Shown here one piece after another: positions 44,240 to 55,129 of a stretch of 64,000 nt of DNA. How positions within the stretch are numbered: position 1 is the stretch's first letter; every line of letters begins with the position of its first letter. Position numbers and translations under genes: made by a program. The notes beneath the pieces were generated by a model that was given only the letters and a program-made list of their open reading frames with translations, was not told the origin of the DNA and ran no database searches. Source of the DNA: Lamellibrachia columna (Eukaryota; Annelida; Polychaeta; Sabellida; Siboglinidae); contig OY759261.1 of assembly GCA_963662155.1 (NCBI GenBank), forward strand, positions 520,001 to 584,000. The letters run 5' to 3'.

Positions 44240-44789
44240 TGTCAACACCAATGACAGAGGTAACGCAAACATGTAATAAAACAATAATAAGCGTTAAACA
44301 AAAGTCATAAATAAATATGCATAGCATAAACAAAAACATGAGAAGGAATGTGTATGTCCGTATAAATATAAATATATGTTTTGATTAACAAAAACATTGG
44401 TAATCACATAAAGGGTCTTCTGTCAAGGGTCAGAGAAACATACAACCATAAATCGTCTCGTCAGGCTGACGTAGAACTGATACTCCATCACAAGAAATGT
44501 ACCGCTGCGCAAATGTCAGTGTCCGCTGTTGTTGTTCAAGTTGGAGTCACCTGAAAACGGGTCAACATAACGGATGCTAACTTCCTGAAATGTACCTGAT
44601 AGACATAATCAATTTATCCATCAGGTGTCCTATGCCCATCTCTTCTAAAATAACTGATATAAAATTTACATCACATTTACATAATAATAATGTTGTTTAA
44701 AACAAAACAAAATTTGCCGCGAGAAATGTTCGAGTACGTAGATTGCGCGAGGATTGCCGACGACGTCATGTTATGGGCTTCGTACTACA
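44240..44789. other. No gene seen
   Basis: AT-rich sequence between the two diverged repeats. Confidence 0.4.
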
Positions 44790-45025
44790 GGGACAAGACC
44801 CTGTTGGTCAGTGCAGTGTTGCCGGACATACGTAATACGTACGTTACTTGCCCGCACACGTCGACGGGGTTAAGATGGGCAACTGTGATAAAACAATTTC
44901 CAGCTGTCCAAAATAATGTGCTCCATGTTATCTACGTTTGCTCTGGTATTGATTTCCTCTCCCACGCCAGCTTTGTGTTGTCACGAATTCGTATCCGGTC
45001 CGCTTTAGGCCGCACTAGATAATAA
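44790..45025 (+). repeat. Unknown diverged repeat pair, member 2
   Basis: See 43860-44130. The shared order of blocks over about 240 bases at about 920 bases' distance makes chance unlikely. Confidence 0.45.
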
Positions 45026-46050
45026 GACAAATAGCAATCTATGTCCTGGGGGAGGAATAGCAGAATCGACAAACAACTTGATTACACTGTGTAGCTATTC
45101 TTTCGCGAAATATGCAAGGCTGTATGAGTGACATACTGATTCAAGAAAAGAGGGAGAGGTTGTAGGATATGAGCTAAATGATGCATATAAGTTTGGGCGA
45201 TGGAGTGCATGGAGAAAGTAGAATCCAGTTTTTAGGTTAGAGGTGGAGACAGGAAAGAGAGAAATTTCGGCGGATTGAAGTATGTATTGCTGTTCCGAAA
45301 ATATGTATTGCTGTTCCGAAAAGACCATTGAACACGCGGCTACTGCAGGCGACTTCATAGTTTCGGTAAAAATGTGAGAACACAGAACGTAGACAATGGT
45401 ATTTTTGTCTGGTGAACTGGTTGTGGTTTCCGTGGAATAGTTGTGGTTTCCGTGGAACACGGTGGTACTTGATTGCCTACTTCCTACATCATGACATCAC
45501 GTGACCGGAAAGTAACGGTGTGTGGATTGTGGTCTCATCGTTATTTGCTACTCTTATGGATTTATTTCTGTACGCATTGGATGTGAAGCAAAATATTCAT
45601 TTTATGAACCTTCGTAGCTTCGGTGGACCGTTGATTCTGACATACTGGCGTATTGAATTACTTAGAATATTGATTTTATTTTCTCAATCACACCTGTCAT
45701 CAGATACTTGCCTGAAACCACCACCAGCAGATCAACTAAGCATGACACTATGTCAAGTTTACCCAGGCTTGGCCAGGTGGTAATTGTCCGGACATTACCT
45801 GTCCTAACGTTACATGTGCTTAATGACCTGGTGAACCGTGAAGACAAGTGACCGTCGACGTTTTTAGTCTTTGTTTGTCTTTGTGACACGCTGGTGCATT
45901 GTAGCTTGTGCCTCGATACCGGGCGATGCCGACTGATGCGACACAGCATAGAGCTCGCATCGGACTGTTAGTGCTGTATCAGGGTGGAGTGCTTGTAGAA
46001 TTGCGACGCTAAGACGTTACAAACAGTGAAATGTGTCGCCGGGGTCATTC
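45026..46050. other. No gene; small direct duplications
   Basis: A 22-base duplication TATGTATTGCTGTTCCGAAAA at 45281-45323 and an 18-base one GGTTGTGGTTTCCGTGGAA at 45419-45458 show local slippage. A 87-codon frame at 45520 lacks homology. Confidence 0.5.
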
Positions 46051-46051
46051 A

Positions 46052-47640
46052 GCTGTGACGGCTGTGTTTGTACTCGTGGCGCTGCTTCCTCTGATCAATG
46101 CTGTGTTTGTAATCATGACGCTGCTTCCTGTGATCAGTGCTGTGTCTGTACTCGTGGTGCTGATTCCTGTGATCAGTGTTGTGTTTGTACTCGTGGCGCT
46201 GCTTCCTGCGATCAGTGCTGTGTTTGTACTCGTGGCGCTACTTCCTGTGATCAGTGCTGTGTTTGTACTCGTGGCGCTGCTTCCTGTGATCAGTGCTGGG
46301 TTTGTACTCATGGTGCTGCTTCCTGTGATCAGTGTTGTGTTTGTACTCATGGCGCTGCTTCCTGTGATCAGTGTTGTGTTTGTACTCGTGGCGCTGCTTC
46401 CTGCGATCAGTGCTGTGTTTGTACTCGTGGCGCTGCTTCCTGTGATCAGTGCTGGGTTTGTACTCATGGTGCTGCTTCCTGTGATCAGTGTTGTGTTTGT
46501 ACTCATGGCGCTGCTTCCTGTGATCAGTGCTGTGTTTGTACTCGTGGCGCTGCTTCCTGTGATCAGTGCTGTGTTTGTACTCGTGGCGCTACTTCCTGTG
46601 ATCAGTGCTGGGTTTGTACTCATGGCGCTGCTTCCTGTGATCAGTGCTGTGTTTGTACTCGTGGCCCTGCTTCCTGTGATCAGTGCTGTGTTTGTACTCG
46701 TGGCGCTACTTCCTGTGATCAGTGCTGTGTTTGTACTCGTGGCGCTGCTTCCTGTGATCAGTGCTGGGTTTGTACACATGGTGCTGCTTCCTGTGATCAG
46801 TGCTGTGTTTGTACTCATGGCGCTGCTTCCTGTGATCAGTGCTGTGTTTGTACTCGTGGCGCTGCTTCCTGTGATCAGTGCTGTGTTTGTATTCATGGTG
46901 CTGCTTCCTGTGATCAGTGCTGTGTTTGTACTCATGGCGCTGCTTCCTGTGATCAGTGCTGTGTTTGTACTCATGGTGCTGCTTCCTGTGATCAGTGCTG
47001 GGTTTGTACTCATGGCGCTGCTTCCTGTGATCAGTGCTGTGTTTGTACTCATGGCGCTGCTTCCTGTGACCAGTGCTGTGTTTGTACTCGTGGTGCTGCT
47101 TCCTGTGATCAGTGCTGTGTTTGTACTCGTGGCGCTGCTTCCTGTGATCAGTGTTGTGTTTGTACTCATGGCGCTGCTTCCCGTGATCAGTGCTGTGTTT
47201 GTACTCGTGGCGCTGCTTCCTGTGATCAGCGCTGTGTTTGTACTCATGGCGCTGCTTCCTGTGATCAGTGCTGTGTTTGTACTCGTGGCGCTGCTTCCTG
47301 TGATCAGTGCTGTGTTTGTACTCGTGGCGCTGCTTCCTGTGATCAGTGCTGTGTTTGTACTCGTGGCGCTGCTTCCTGTGATCAGTGCTGTGTTTGTACT
47401 CGTGGCGCTGCTTCCTGTGATCCGTGCTGTGTTTGTACTCATGGCGCTGCTTCCTGTGATCAGTGCTGTGTTTGTACTCGTGGTGCTGCTTCCTGTGATC
47501 AGTGCTGTGTTTGTACTCGTGGCGCTGCTTCCTGTGATCAGTGCTGTGTTTGTACTCGTGGCGTTGCTTCCTATGATCAGTGCTGTGTTTGTACTCGTGG
47601 CGCTGCTTCCTGTGATCAGTGCTGTGTTTGTACTCGCTGC
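46052..47640. repeat. 39-bp minisatellite, ~41 units, open in three frames
   Basis: The unit is GCTGTGTTTGTACTCGTGGC plus GCTGCTTCCTGTGATCAGT, with recurrent CGTGGC/CATGGT, GCTG/GTTG and GTG/GGG variants. Because 39 is divisible by three and three frames are stop-free, three readings of about 540-553 residues exist: hydrophobic VFVLVALLPVISA (has an ATG, 46031), Cys-rich CCVCTRGAASCDQ (no ATG, preceded directly by TGA) and minus-strand STNTALITGSSAT (no ATG). None shows a codon-position substitution bias that I can demonstrate by eye. Confidence 0.95.
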
Positions 47641-47982
47641 TTCACGTACAACTGCCGGTTTCACGAAGCCTTCATCTGTGGACGTTTGACGTAGATCACG
47701 TAATCAACAATCGTAGAAAACACGCGTAGCGTTGCTAACAATTGTGTATACTGTTGTTCTGAGTCACGTAATCTGTACGTCAAACACCCACGTAGGTGAC
47801 GTTGTAATATCCCCACCCTTGTGCAATCGGGGCAATTAATGTTTTTGTAGGGCTATTTATTTCGATGATTTTTAATAAAAGTAGGCTTACGCACTCTTTT
47901 CTTAAGCCGATTGCGTGGTTTTACTTAAATGGAATAAAAACAAGGCACTACCTAAAATGCGTTTTCGGTGTGTACAGGGACA
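47641..47982. other. Short spacer between two minisatellites
   Basis: No gene; a Cys-containing frame (CFTYNCRFHEAFICGRLT) trails from the 39-bp array to 47694. Confidence 0.4.
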
Positions 47983-50895
47983 GCATGCATGTACTATATG
48001 TGTATAACACGACAACAGCATGCTTGTACTATATGTGTTTAACACGACAACAGCATGCATGTACTATATGTGTATAACACGACAACAGCATGCATGTACT
48101 ATATGTGCATAACACGACAACAGCATGCATGTACTATATGTGTATAACACGACAACAGCATGCATGTACTATATGTGCATAACACGACAACAGCATGCAT
48201 GTACTATATGTGTATAACACGACAACAGCATGCATGTACTATATGTGCATAACACGACAACAGCATGCATGTACTATATGTGCATAACACGACAACAGCA
48301 TGCATGTACTATATGTGCATAACACGACAACAGCATGCATGTACTATATGTGCATAACACGACAACAGCATGCATGTACTATATGTGCATAACACGACAA
48401 CAGCATGCATGTACTATATGTGCATAACACGACAACAGCATGCATGTACTATATGTGCATAACACGACAACAGCATGCATGTACTATATGTGTACAACAC
48501 GACAACAGCATGCATGTACTATATGTGTATAACACGACAACAGCATGCATGTACTATGTGTGTATAACACGACAACAGCATGCATGTACTATATGTGCAT
48601 AACACGACAACAGCATGCATGTACTATATGTGCATAATACGACAACAGCATGCATGTACTATATGTGTACAACACGACAACAGCATGCATGTACTATATG
48701 TGTATAACACGACAACAGCATGCATGTACTATATGTGTACAACACGACAACAGCATGCATGTACTATATGTGTATAACACGACAACAGCATGCATGTACT
48801 ATATGTGCATAACACGACAACAGCATGCATGTACTATATGTGCATAACACGACAACAGCATGCATGTACTATATGTGTACAACACGACAACAGCATGCAT
48901 GTACTATATGTGTATAACACGACAACAGCATGCATGTACTATGTGTGTATAACACGACAACAGCATGCATGTACTATATGTGCATAACACGACAACAGCA
49001 TGCATGTACTATATGTGCATAACACGACAACAGCATGCATGTACTATATGTGCATAACACGACAACAGCATGCATGTACTATATGTGTATAACACGACAA
49101 CAGCATGCATGTACTATATGTGCATAACACGACAACAGCATGCATGTACTATATGTGTACAACACGACAACAGCATGCATGTACTATATGTGTATAACAC
49201 GACAACAGCATGCATGTACTATATGTGCATAACACGACAACAGCATGCATGTACTATATGTGCATAACACGACAACAGCATGCATGTACTATATGTGTAC
49301 AACACGACAACAGCATGCATGTACTATATGTGTATAACACGACAACAGCATGCATGTACTATGTGTGTATAACACGACAACAGCATGCATGTACTATATG
49401 TGCATAACACGACAACAGCATGCACGTACTATGTGTGCATAACACGACAACAGCATGCATGTACTATATGTGCATAACACGACAACAGCATGCATGTACT
49501 ATATGTGCATAACACGACAACAGCATGCATGTACTATATGTGCATAACACGACAACAGCATGCATGTACTATATGTGCATAACACGACAACAGCATGCAT
49601 GTACTATATGTGTATAACACGACAACAGCATGCATGTACTATATGTGTATAACACGACAACAGCATGCATGTACTATATGTGTATAACACGACAACAGCA
49701 TGCATGTACTATATGTGCATAACATGACAACAGCATGCATGTACTACATGTGTATAACACGACAACAGCATGCATGTACTACATGTATATAACACGACAA
49801 CAGCATGCATGTACTACATGTGTATAACACGACAACAGCATGCATGTACTATATGTGTATAACACGACAACAGCATGCATGTACTATATGTGTATAACAC
49901 GACAACAGCATGCATGTACTATATGTGTATAACACGACAACAGCATGCATGTACTATATGTGTATAACACGACAACAGCATGCATGTACTATATGTGCAT
50001 AACACGACAACAGCATGCATGTACTATATGTGCATAACACGACAACAGCATGCATGTACTATATGTGCATAACACGACAACAGCATGCATGTACTATATG
50101 TGCATAACACGACAACAGCATGCATGTACTATATGTGCATAACACGACAACAGCATGCATGTACTATATGTGTATAACACGACAACAGCATGCATGTACT
50201 ATATGTGTATAACACGACAACAGCATGCATGTACTATATGTGCATAACACGACAACAGCATGCATGTACTATATGTGCATAACACGACAACAGCATGCAT
50301 GTACTATATGTGCATAACACGACAACAGCATGCATTTACTATATGTGCATAACACGACAACAGCATGCATGTACTATATGTGTATAACACGACAACAGCA
50401 TGCATGTACTATATGTGTATAACACGACAACAGCATGCATGTACTATATGTGCATAACACGACAACAGCATGCATGTACTATATGTGCATAACACGACAA
50501 CAGCATGCATGTACTATATGTGCATAACACGACAACAGCATGCATGTACTATATGTGCATAACACGACAACAGCATGCATGTACTATATGTGCATAACAC
50601 GACAATTGCATGCATGTACTATGTGTGTATAACACGACAACAGCATGCATGTACTATATGTGTATAACACGACAACAGCATGCATGTACTATATGTGTAT
50701 AACACGACAACAGCATGCATGTACTATATGTGTATAACACGACAACAGCATGCATGTACTATATGTGTATAACACGACAACAGCATGCATGTACTATATG
50801 TGTATAACACGACAACAGCATGCATGTACTATATGTGTATAACACGACAACAGCATGCATGTACTATATGTGTATAACACGACAACAGCATGCAT
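47983..50895. repeat. 35-bp minisatellite I, ~83 units
   Basis: The unit is ACAGCATGCATGTACTATAT plus GTG(TAT/CAT/TAC)AACACGACA. Variant order shows higher-order structure: the ACTATGTGTGTAT variant recurs at 48553, 48938 and 49358, i.e. 11 and 12 units apart, with the same neighbours. Many 65-codon frames (MHVLYVYNTTTAC) are artefacts; the frame repeats only every three units. Confidence 0.97.
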
Positions 50896-50904
50896 GCAGT
50901 CAAC

Positions 50905-51720
50905 GTGCAATTATACGAGTTCAATATCCTCGACGAGTCCACGATGTGGTCTCTTGTCGTGTTGAACCACTGCATATTGGCCCAGACACTCTTCAGGGGA
51001 GACACTTCTTGTGGCAGTGGTGGAGTGTCAGTTTCTTTTGTTTTGTGTGCTGTAGCACATTATGACCAACGCTGGCTCTTCCGTATCATCCACAGGCGAG
51101 GCAGCTTTCGTCACGTGGGTGATGTCAACCCTGGGCTCCACATATTTGTGGAGATCGGCACGCACATGGGGGTTCCCAAGGGCAGGGTAAACGGAAAAAA
51201 TAGGCATATGCAAAACACTGGATAAGGCACAGGTTTGCCATATTCCCATATACGTTTTTGGTTTTGCGATCTTGAACATTTCATATTCGAAAACTATTCG
51301 AATGACTTCATCGTTCAGAGTTACTCCAGAAATAAACTCCTTGAAGTACATTGTAAAGGCTTTATTTACGCCTCCATCAGCTTGTGCATGGTCTAATCCT
51401 TTATTCAAACTGTCCTTATTCAAGTAGTAATAATTCAGTTCATTCACATTGCGCACTCTGATTTCATTAGGGCATCCATCACGTCAGAATGCATACACGC
51501 TACCACATGCAGGTAAGCAATCGCCATCAGCTCTAACTGTCACATGAATCAGGCTTGGTGCACACGGAATGTCAGACGGACAGACTGCCATGGCTTGATG
51601 GTCAACTGAGAGCCTGTCATGTGATATGCATCTGGGAGTCCCACAAATGTCGTCAAGCTGGAGACCTCTGCATACTTGCTGAAGGTCATTGAAAGTCTCG
51701 CATGTGTTCAGCACCTTCAG
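50905..51720 (-). pseudogene. OTU/vertnin-like protein fragment, decayed
   Basis: Reading from 51720 downward: LNTCETFNDLQQVCRGLQ, then VTVRADGDCLPACGSVYAF, where DGDC matches the D-G-x-C nucleophile motif of OTU-type cysteine proteases. After one stop, NELNYYYLNKDSLNKGL and, later, MGIWQTCALSSVLHMPIFSV and YPALGNPHVRADLHKYVEPR, the last resembling the vertnin-type 'SVYP..N...R..L....PR' motif. A weaker tail (GQYAVVQHDKRPHRGLV) continues to about 50930. At least one stop interrupts it. Both domains are found in uncharacterised, often transposon-linked, invertebrate proteins. Its right-hand minus-strand neighbour is the transposase-like relic, possibly from the same element. Confidence 0.45.
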
Positions 51721-51799
51721 GTGATTTCCGAACTCCTCTTCTCTTGAGTGCGTAGATTCGTTGATTATATGATCTTCGTATGTTTTTGCTTTCTTTGCC

Positions 51800-53760
51800 C
51801 GACCAGTCTTTTCTGAATCATATGTACTGCCTGGCTTTCTCCACTTCTGGCTTGCGTCATATTCCGAAACAACGAGAGAAATGTCGTGGAAAGTGTGGTC
51901 TGGGCAAATTGTCTCACTGCAAGAGTAGTTTACATATATGTAATTGGTGTGTTCAGGAGACGAGACGACGACCTGATGAATCCGCAGTGTGCCTGGGACA
52001 GTTTTCAGTGTTTTCTCGATCAGTTTCTCTTCAACGTTCTTTATGTCAGACTCTTTAACAATGTAGAGTTTGATGGATGTCTCTGATTGCTGCAGCTCTT
52101 CAACAAACGATTTGCTGTTAACAATGTCTGCTCCACCCAGTACTCTACGATCAGCAGCTCTCTTCAGCGTTCCTCCAATTCCACCTGGAATCCCTTTCCC
52201 ATGACCAGCTCATGGAAATTCCATGTAGCTGCATTGAATCCCCATTCAAATATTTGTGTACGTAAGAGATAAAAGTTCTTCTTTTGCCTGTATTGTGTTG
52301 TATTGTGTTGTATTGTGTTGTATTGTGTTGTAGGACCAACACTGAAACAATGGATTGTGTCAGCTGTTGGGTGTTTGTCCTTGTTCTCATCCAATACAGG
52401 CCTGAGAAATGCCCACACCGCTGCAGGGTTATACTACCGTGAATCAGAAACACCACAAAACATGGTTGGCTTGCCCATGCAAGCTGTGTAGTAGCCAGTA
52501 TGCAGTGTCAGTTAAACTTGAGAAGCCCCAAAATGTACAGACTGAATTTCCTTGTGCATTTTGCAAACATAATTCTGGGAGAAATCTATGTGGATGAACC
52601 ACTCTGTTGGCTGAAGCGTGTTCCGCAGACGCTTATGGTGGTTGTAGTGGTTGCCAATGTTGTAACTATGCCGCCTGTAGTTGCACAACAGCTGATTGTA
52701 GAATTTGTCCAGAAGGTCACTAACTGCCCCATGTTCTTCCTGTTTAATAGTGAGGACCACTTCCTTTCTTCACAATTTTTCAATGTTCTTTTTTCTTAAA
52801 CTGTCTTCCACTGAGTCCATGATGCTGGGAAGGATGTGTCCTTGATTCTGATTGACAGGATTTTATTCTTACATGTTTGGTATTCACCGTACATGCGCTG
52901 ACTCTCTTGGATAAATCACCCAAAAAGGCTTTTAGTCTCCAGAAAGTAGTGAAGCTGACATTGTTGAGTGTCTCTACAATGTACACCCGTTTTTGTTGCT
53001 TTATTTTGTTTCTTGTTATGGTGCATTTCTTTCCCGGTAAGACTCTGGAGACGTCATCTCGTACAAAGAATGTAGCCACAGATTTTCGCACACGACTTGA
53101 CAGACTGCAATTCATTGTTTTGATGTGTTTGCATGGGGATGCTCCTACAGTTTTGACTGCTTCAGTTCCAACTCTATGTTTTTTGAGGATCTGCAAGGAT
53201 CTCCTGCAAGTAACTAATTGACTAACCTTTTGCCTAATTTGTTGTTCACCTTCATCTGATTCACCAACAAATGGTGCAGAACAAGCATTTTTCAGGAAGG
53301 CTTTTGATTTTGAATTTGGCGTGTCGCCACTTGGGTTGTTAAGTCTCTGTAGTCTTTTCTTAAATAAATATCCTCTCTTCTTATCAATCTGTAATTGCTT
53401 TTCCAGAACAGCAATTTATCTTTGCAGTACTCGTTTTTCTCGGTTTCTTTTACGTTTGTAGGTCTGTCTTTGGCGAGCATATAGGGGATTTGATTCAGGT
53501 GTCGAAGGTGGTGCTATGTGTTGTCAAGCATTTTCTTTCGGCTTCTAGCAGCTAGTGAATTTTTCTTCCAGGTCCGTTTTGTTGCTTTATGTTCTCTACG
53601 TGTCATGGGTTTTGCATGTTTTTTTCGCCCGCTTTTTTGTCTCTCTGATACTTCTCTTTTTCTTTTAATAAATATTGTTGTCTGGATTCAGCATCTGCAG
53701 CTCTCTTCACCTTGTACCTCCTCGGCTTCTAGGCCGCCGACAGACCCATCATTTTCACCT
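51800..53760 (-). pseudogene. Transposase-like invertebrate protein, decayed
   Basis: From 53760 downward the pieces in order are: a basic N-terminus (KRTWKKNSLAARSRKKM); FFVRDDVSRVLPGKKCTITR (about 53080-53020); CTVNTKHVRIKS; EWFIHIDFSQNYVCK and EIQSVHFGAS (about 52610-52520); LTLHTGYYTACMG; NPAAVWAFLRPVLDENKDK; GPTTQY...RQKKNFYLLRTQIF (about 52345-52240); WNFHELVMGKG; then a C-terminal tail to about 51800. I recognise this order as a widespread family of uncharacterised invertebrate proteins with transposase-like Asp motifs (HIDFS.N and FSDGP). Here the second is FSVGP, so the Asp is lost. Several stops and shifts, plus a microsatellite expansion in the conserved GPTTQYRQ, show it is dead. 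Confidence 0.6.
52288..52333. repeat. 10-bp tandem repeat inside the transposase-like relic
   Basis: About 4.5 units of TATTGTGTTG on the plus strand, encoding TQYNTIQHN on the minus strand between GPTTQY and RQKKN, which are adjacent in the family as I know it. Confidence 0.9.
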
Positions 53761-53769
53761 GCAGGTGCA

Positions 53770-54735
53770 TAGTATGAGTGAATATTTGCAGTACGACGTG
53801 GCGGTGGTTAAGTTATTAATTACTGTCACCGAGAGCACCTTTAAAATGGAGTTGCCCCTTAGCGCTACGTGTGTGAGTGAGTGAGTGAGTGTATGTGGGG
53901 GGGGGGAGGGTGGGAGTGACTTTAACTGAAAATTGTAACAACTAGCCCCGGTCTCCCCTAGGCATGATATAGGCATATCTTAATTGCCACCTTAGTATTA
54001 ATTTGCGCCTATTGTTTAATAAAACGTGGAACTGTATACACTAATGATGAATACAAAACAAAAAGTCATCGGTGTGTTTCATTGCAACTTTGCAAATACG
54101 CAATTTTTATATCAACCAAGCAGTAAAACTTAAAACGCAGATTTTTCCCTAACCGTCTATTTCGTCTGCTTTTGGACAGAATATGCACAAGGTTGCATCA
54201 TTGCATTAATCTACCAGAGACAGACAGCAAGCGCATATGATGTTGGAAATACTAGGGGACGTCTCATTCCACGATCGATCACGCTTTGACAGAAAATATT
54301 TATAAGCAGCTAGCCGATTTGCACGGGAGAAAAGGCCCAGTCAAGTTTTCGTAGTGCAATGTCAATTATGGATGCCATCATGTAGCGCTGCCGGTTTCAT
54401 TAGGCATTCGTACCGTGCGAAAGAACTGATAAAATGTCGACTTTTGGCCGCGGCATAATAGTGACTCATTGTATGTGAATGTTTTATCTGTAAACTGATC
54501 AACTGAGCGCAGTTAATGTGCTCTGAATGCTGACTGGCAACAATACAGGTAGCATTTCGCAATCCTTTGAGAGCAGGATTTAAAATCAGGAAGACTTAAT
54601 GGTAATGTTTTCCAATTAATCAATTCCGTCGACGATTCAACGGTTCATGCTTCCTATCACGGAATCAATCACAATCTTGTGTGATCGATCATTTTCTATT
54701 ATATTCATTCTGATTTTCACTCCATGTCGTTCTAT
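53770..54735. other. No gene; (GTGA)n and G10 tract at 53871-53908
   Basis: A short GTGA tract and a G homopolymer are followed by unassigned sequence to the start of LINE A. Confidence 0.5.
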
Positions 54736-55050
54736 GCCTTGATTCTATCATTAGAAAAGTTGATAAAATTGTAAACAGAGGGGATGACATAACAGTATGC
54801 CTACCAGGGGCAAAAATAGAGGATATAGCACAGAAGGCAGGACAAGTCATGGGAGGTGGCACGGGAGGTGCTGTTCTCGTGCACGTGGGAAGGAACAATG
54901 CCGAGAAGGAGGGAACGTCAGCCATCATTGGTAATTAGACTTTTTCATGAGAGATGGACTTCATCTGACAGGGAAGGGTGCTGCAGTTGTAGGGTGTGAG
55001 TTTGTCAGGGTTGTCGACGAGATCACAGGTACCATAAATTATTTAAACTA
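54736..55050 (+). pseudogene. LINE A ORF1 esterase with internal deletion
   Basis: Block I to III are present (DSIIRKVD, CLPGAKIEDI, LVHVGRNNAEKEG), then about 150 bases of the domain are missing, and block V follows (MRDGLHLTGKGAAVVG) in another frame, ending NYLN plus stop. Compare the complete domain at 36270-36827. Confidence 0.7.
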
Positions 55051-55129
55051 GATGCGCAGGGGGAATTGACAGAGAAAACTCAAAGGAGTACTACTACAAA
55101 TACACATCCAAAGAAATGTTCACCAATAA

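Noticed and set aside
46031..47689. A 552-residue hydrophobic repeat protein (VFVLVALLPVISA)
   Set aside because: Its openness follows from a 39-bp stop-free unit; two other frames are equally open, there is no codon-position bias visible, and no domain outside the repeat.
48405..49407. Repeated 65-codon genes (MHVLYVHNTTTAC)
   Set aside because: They arise because a 35-bp unit cycles through three frames; each ends where the frame cycle hits a stop.
47983..50895. CRISPR array
   Set aside because: Units abut with no unique spacers, the setting is an animal genome, and no cas-like gene is near. The same holds for 60251-64000.
54689..54928. A Pro-rich minus-strand frame
   Set aside because: It is antisense to the LINE A esterase; the equivalent antisense frame occurs at 36191-36484.
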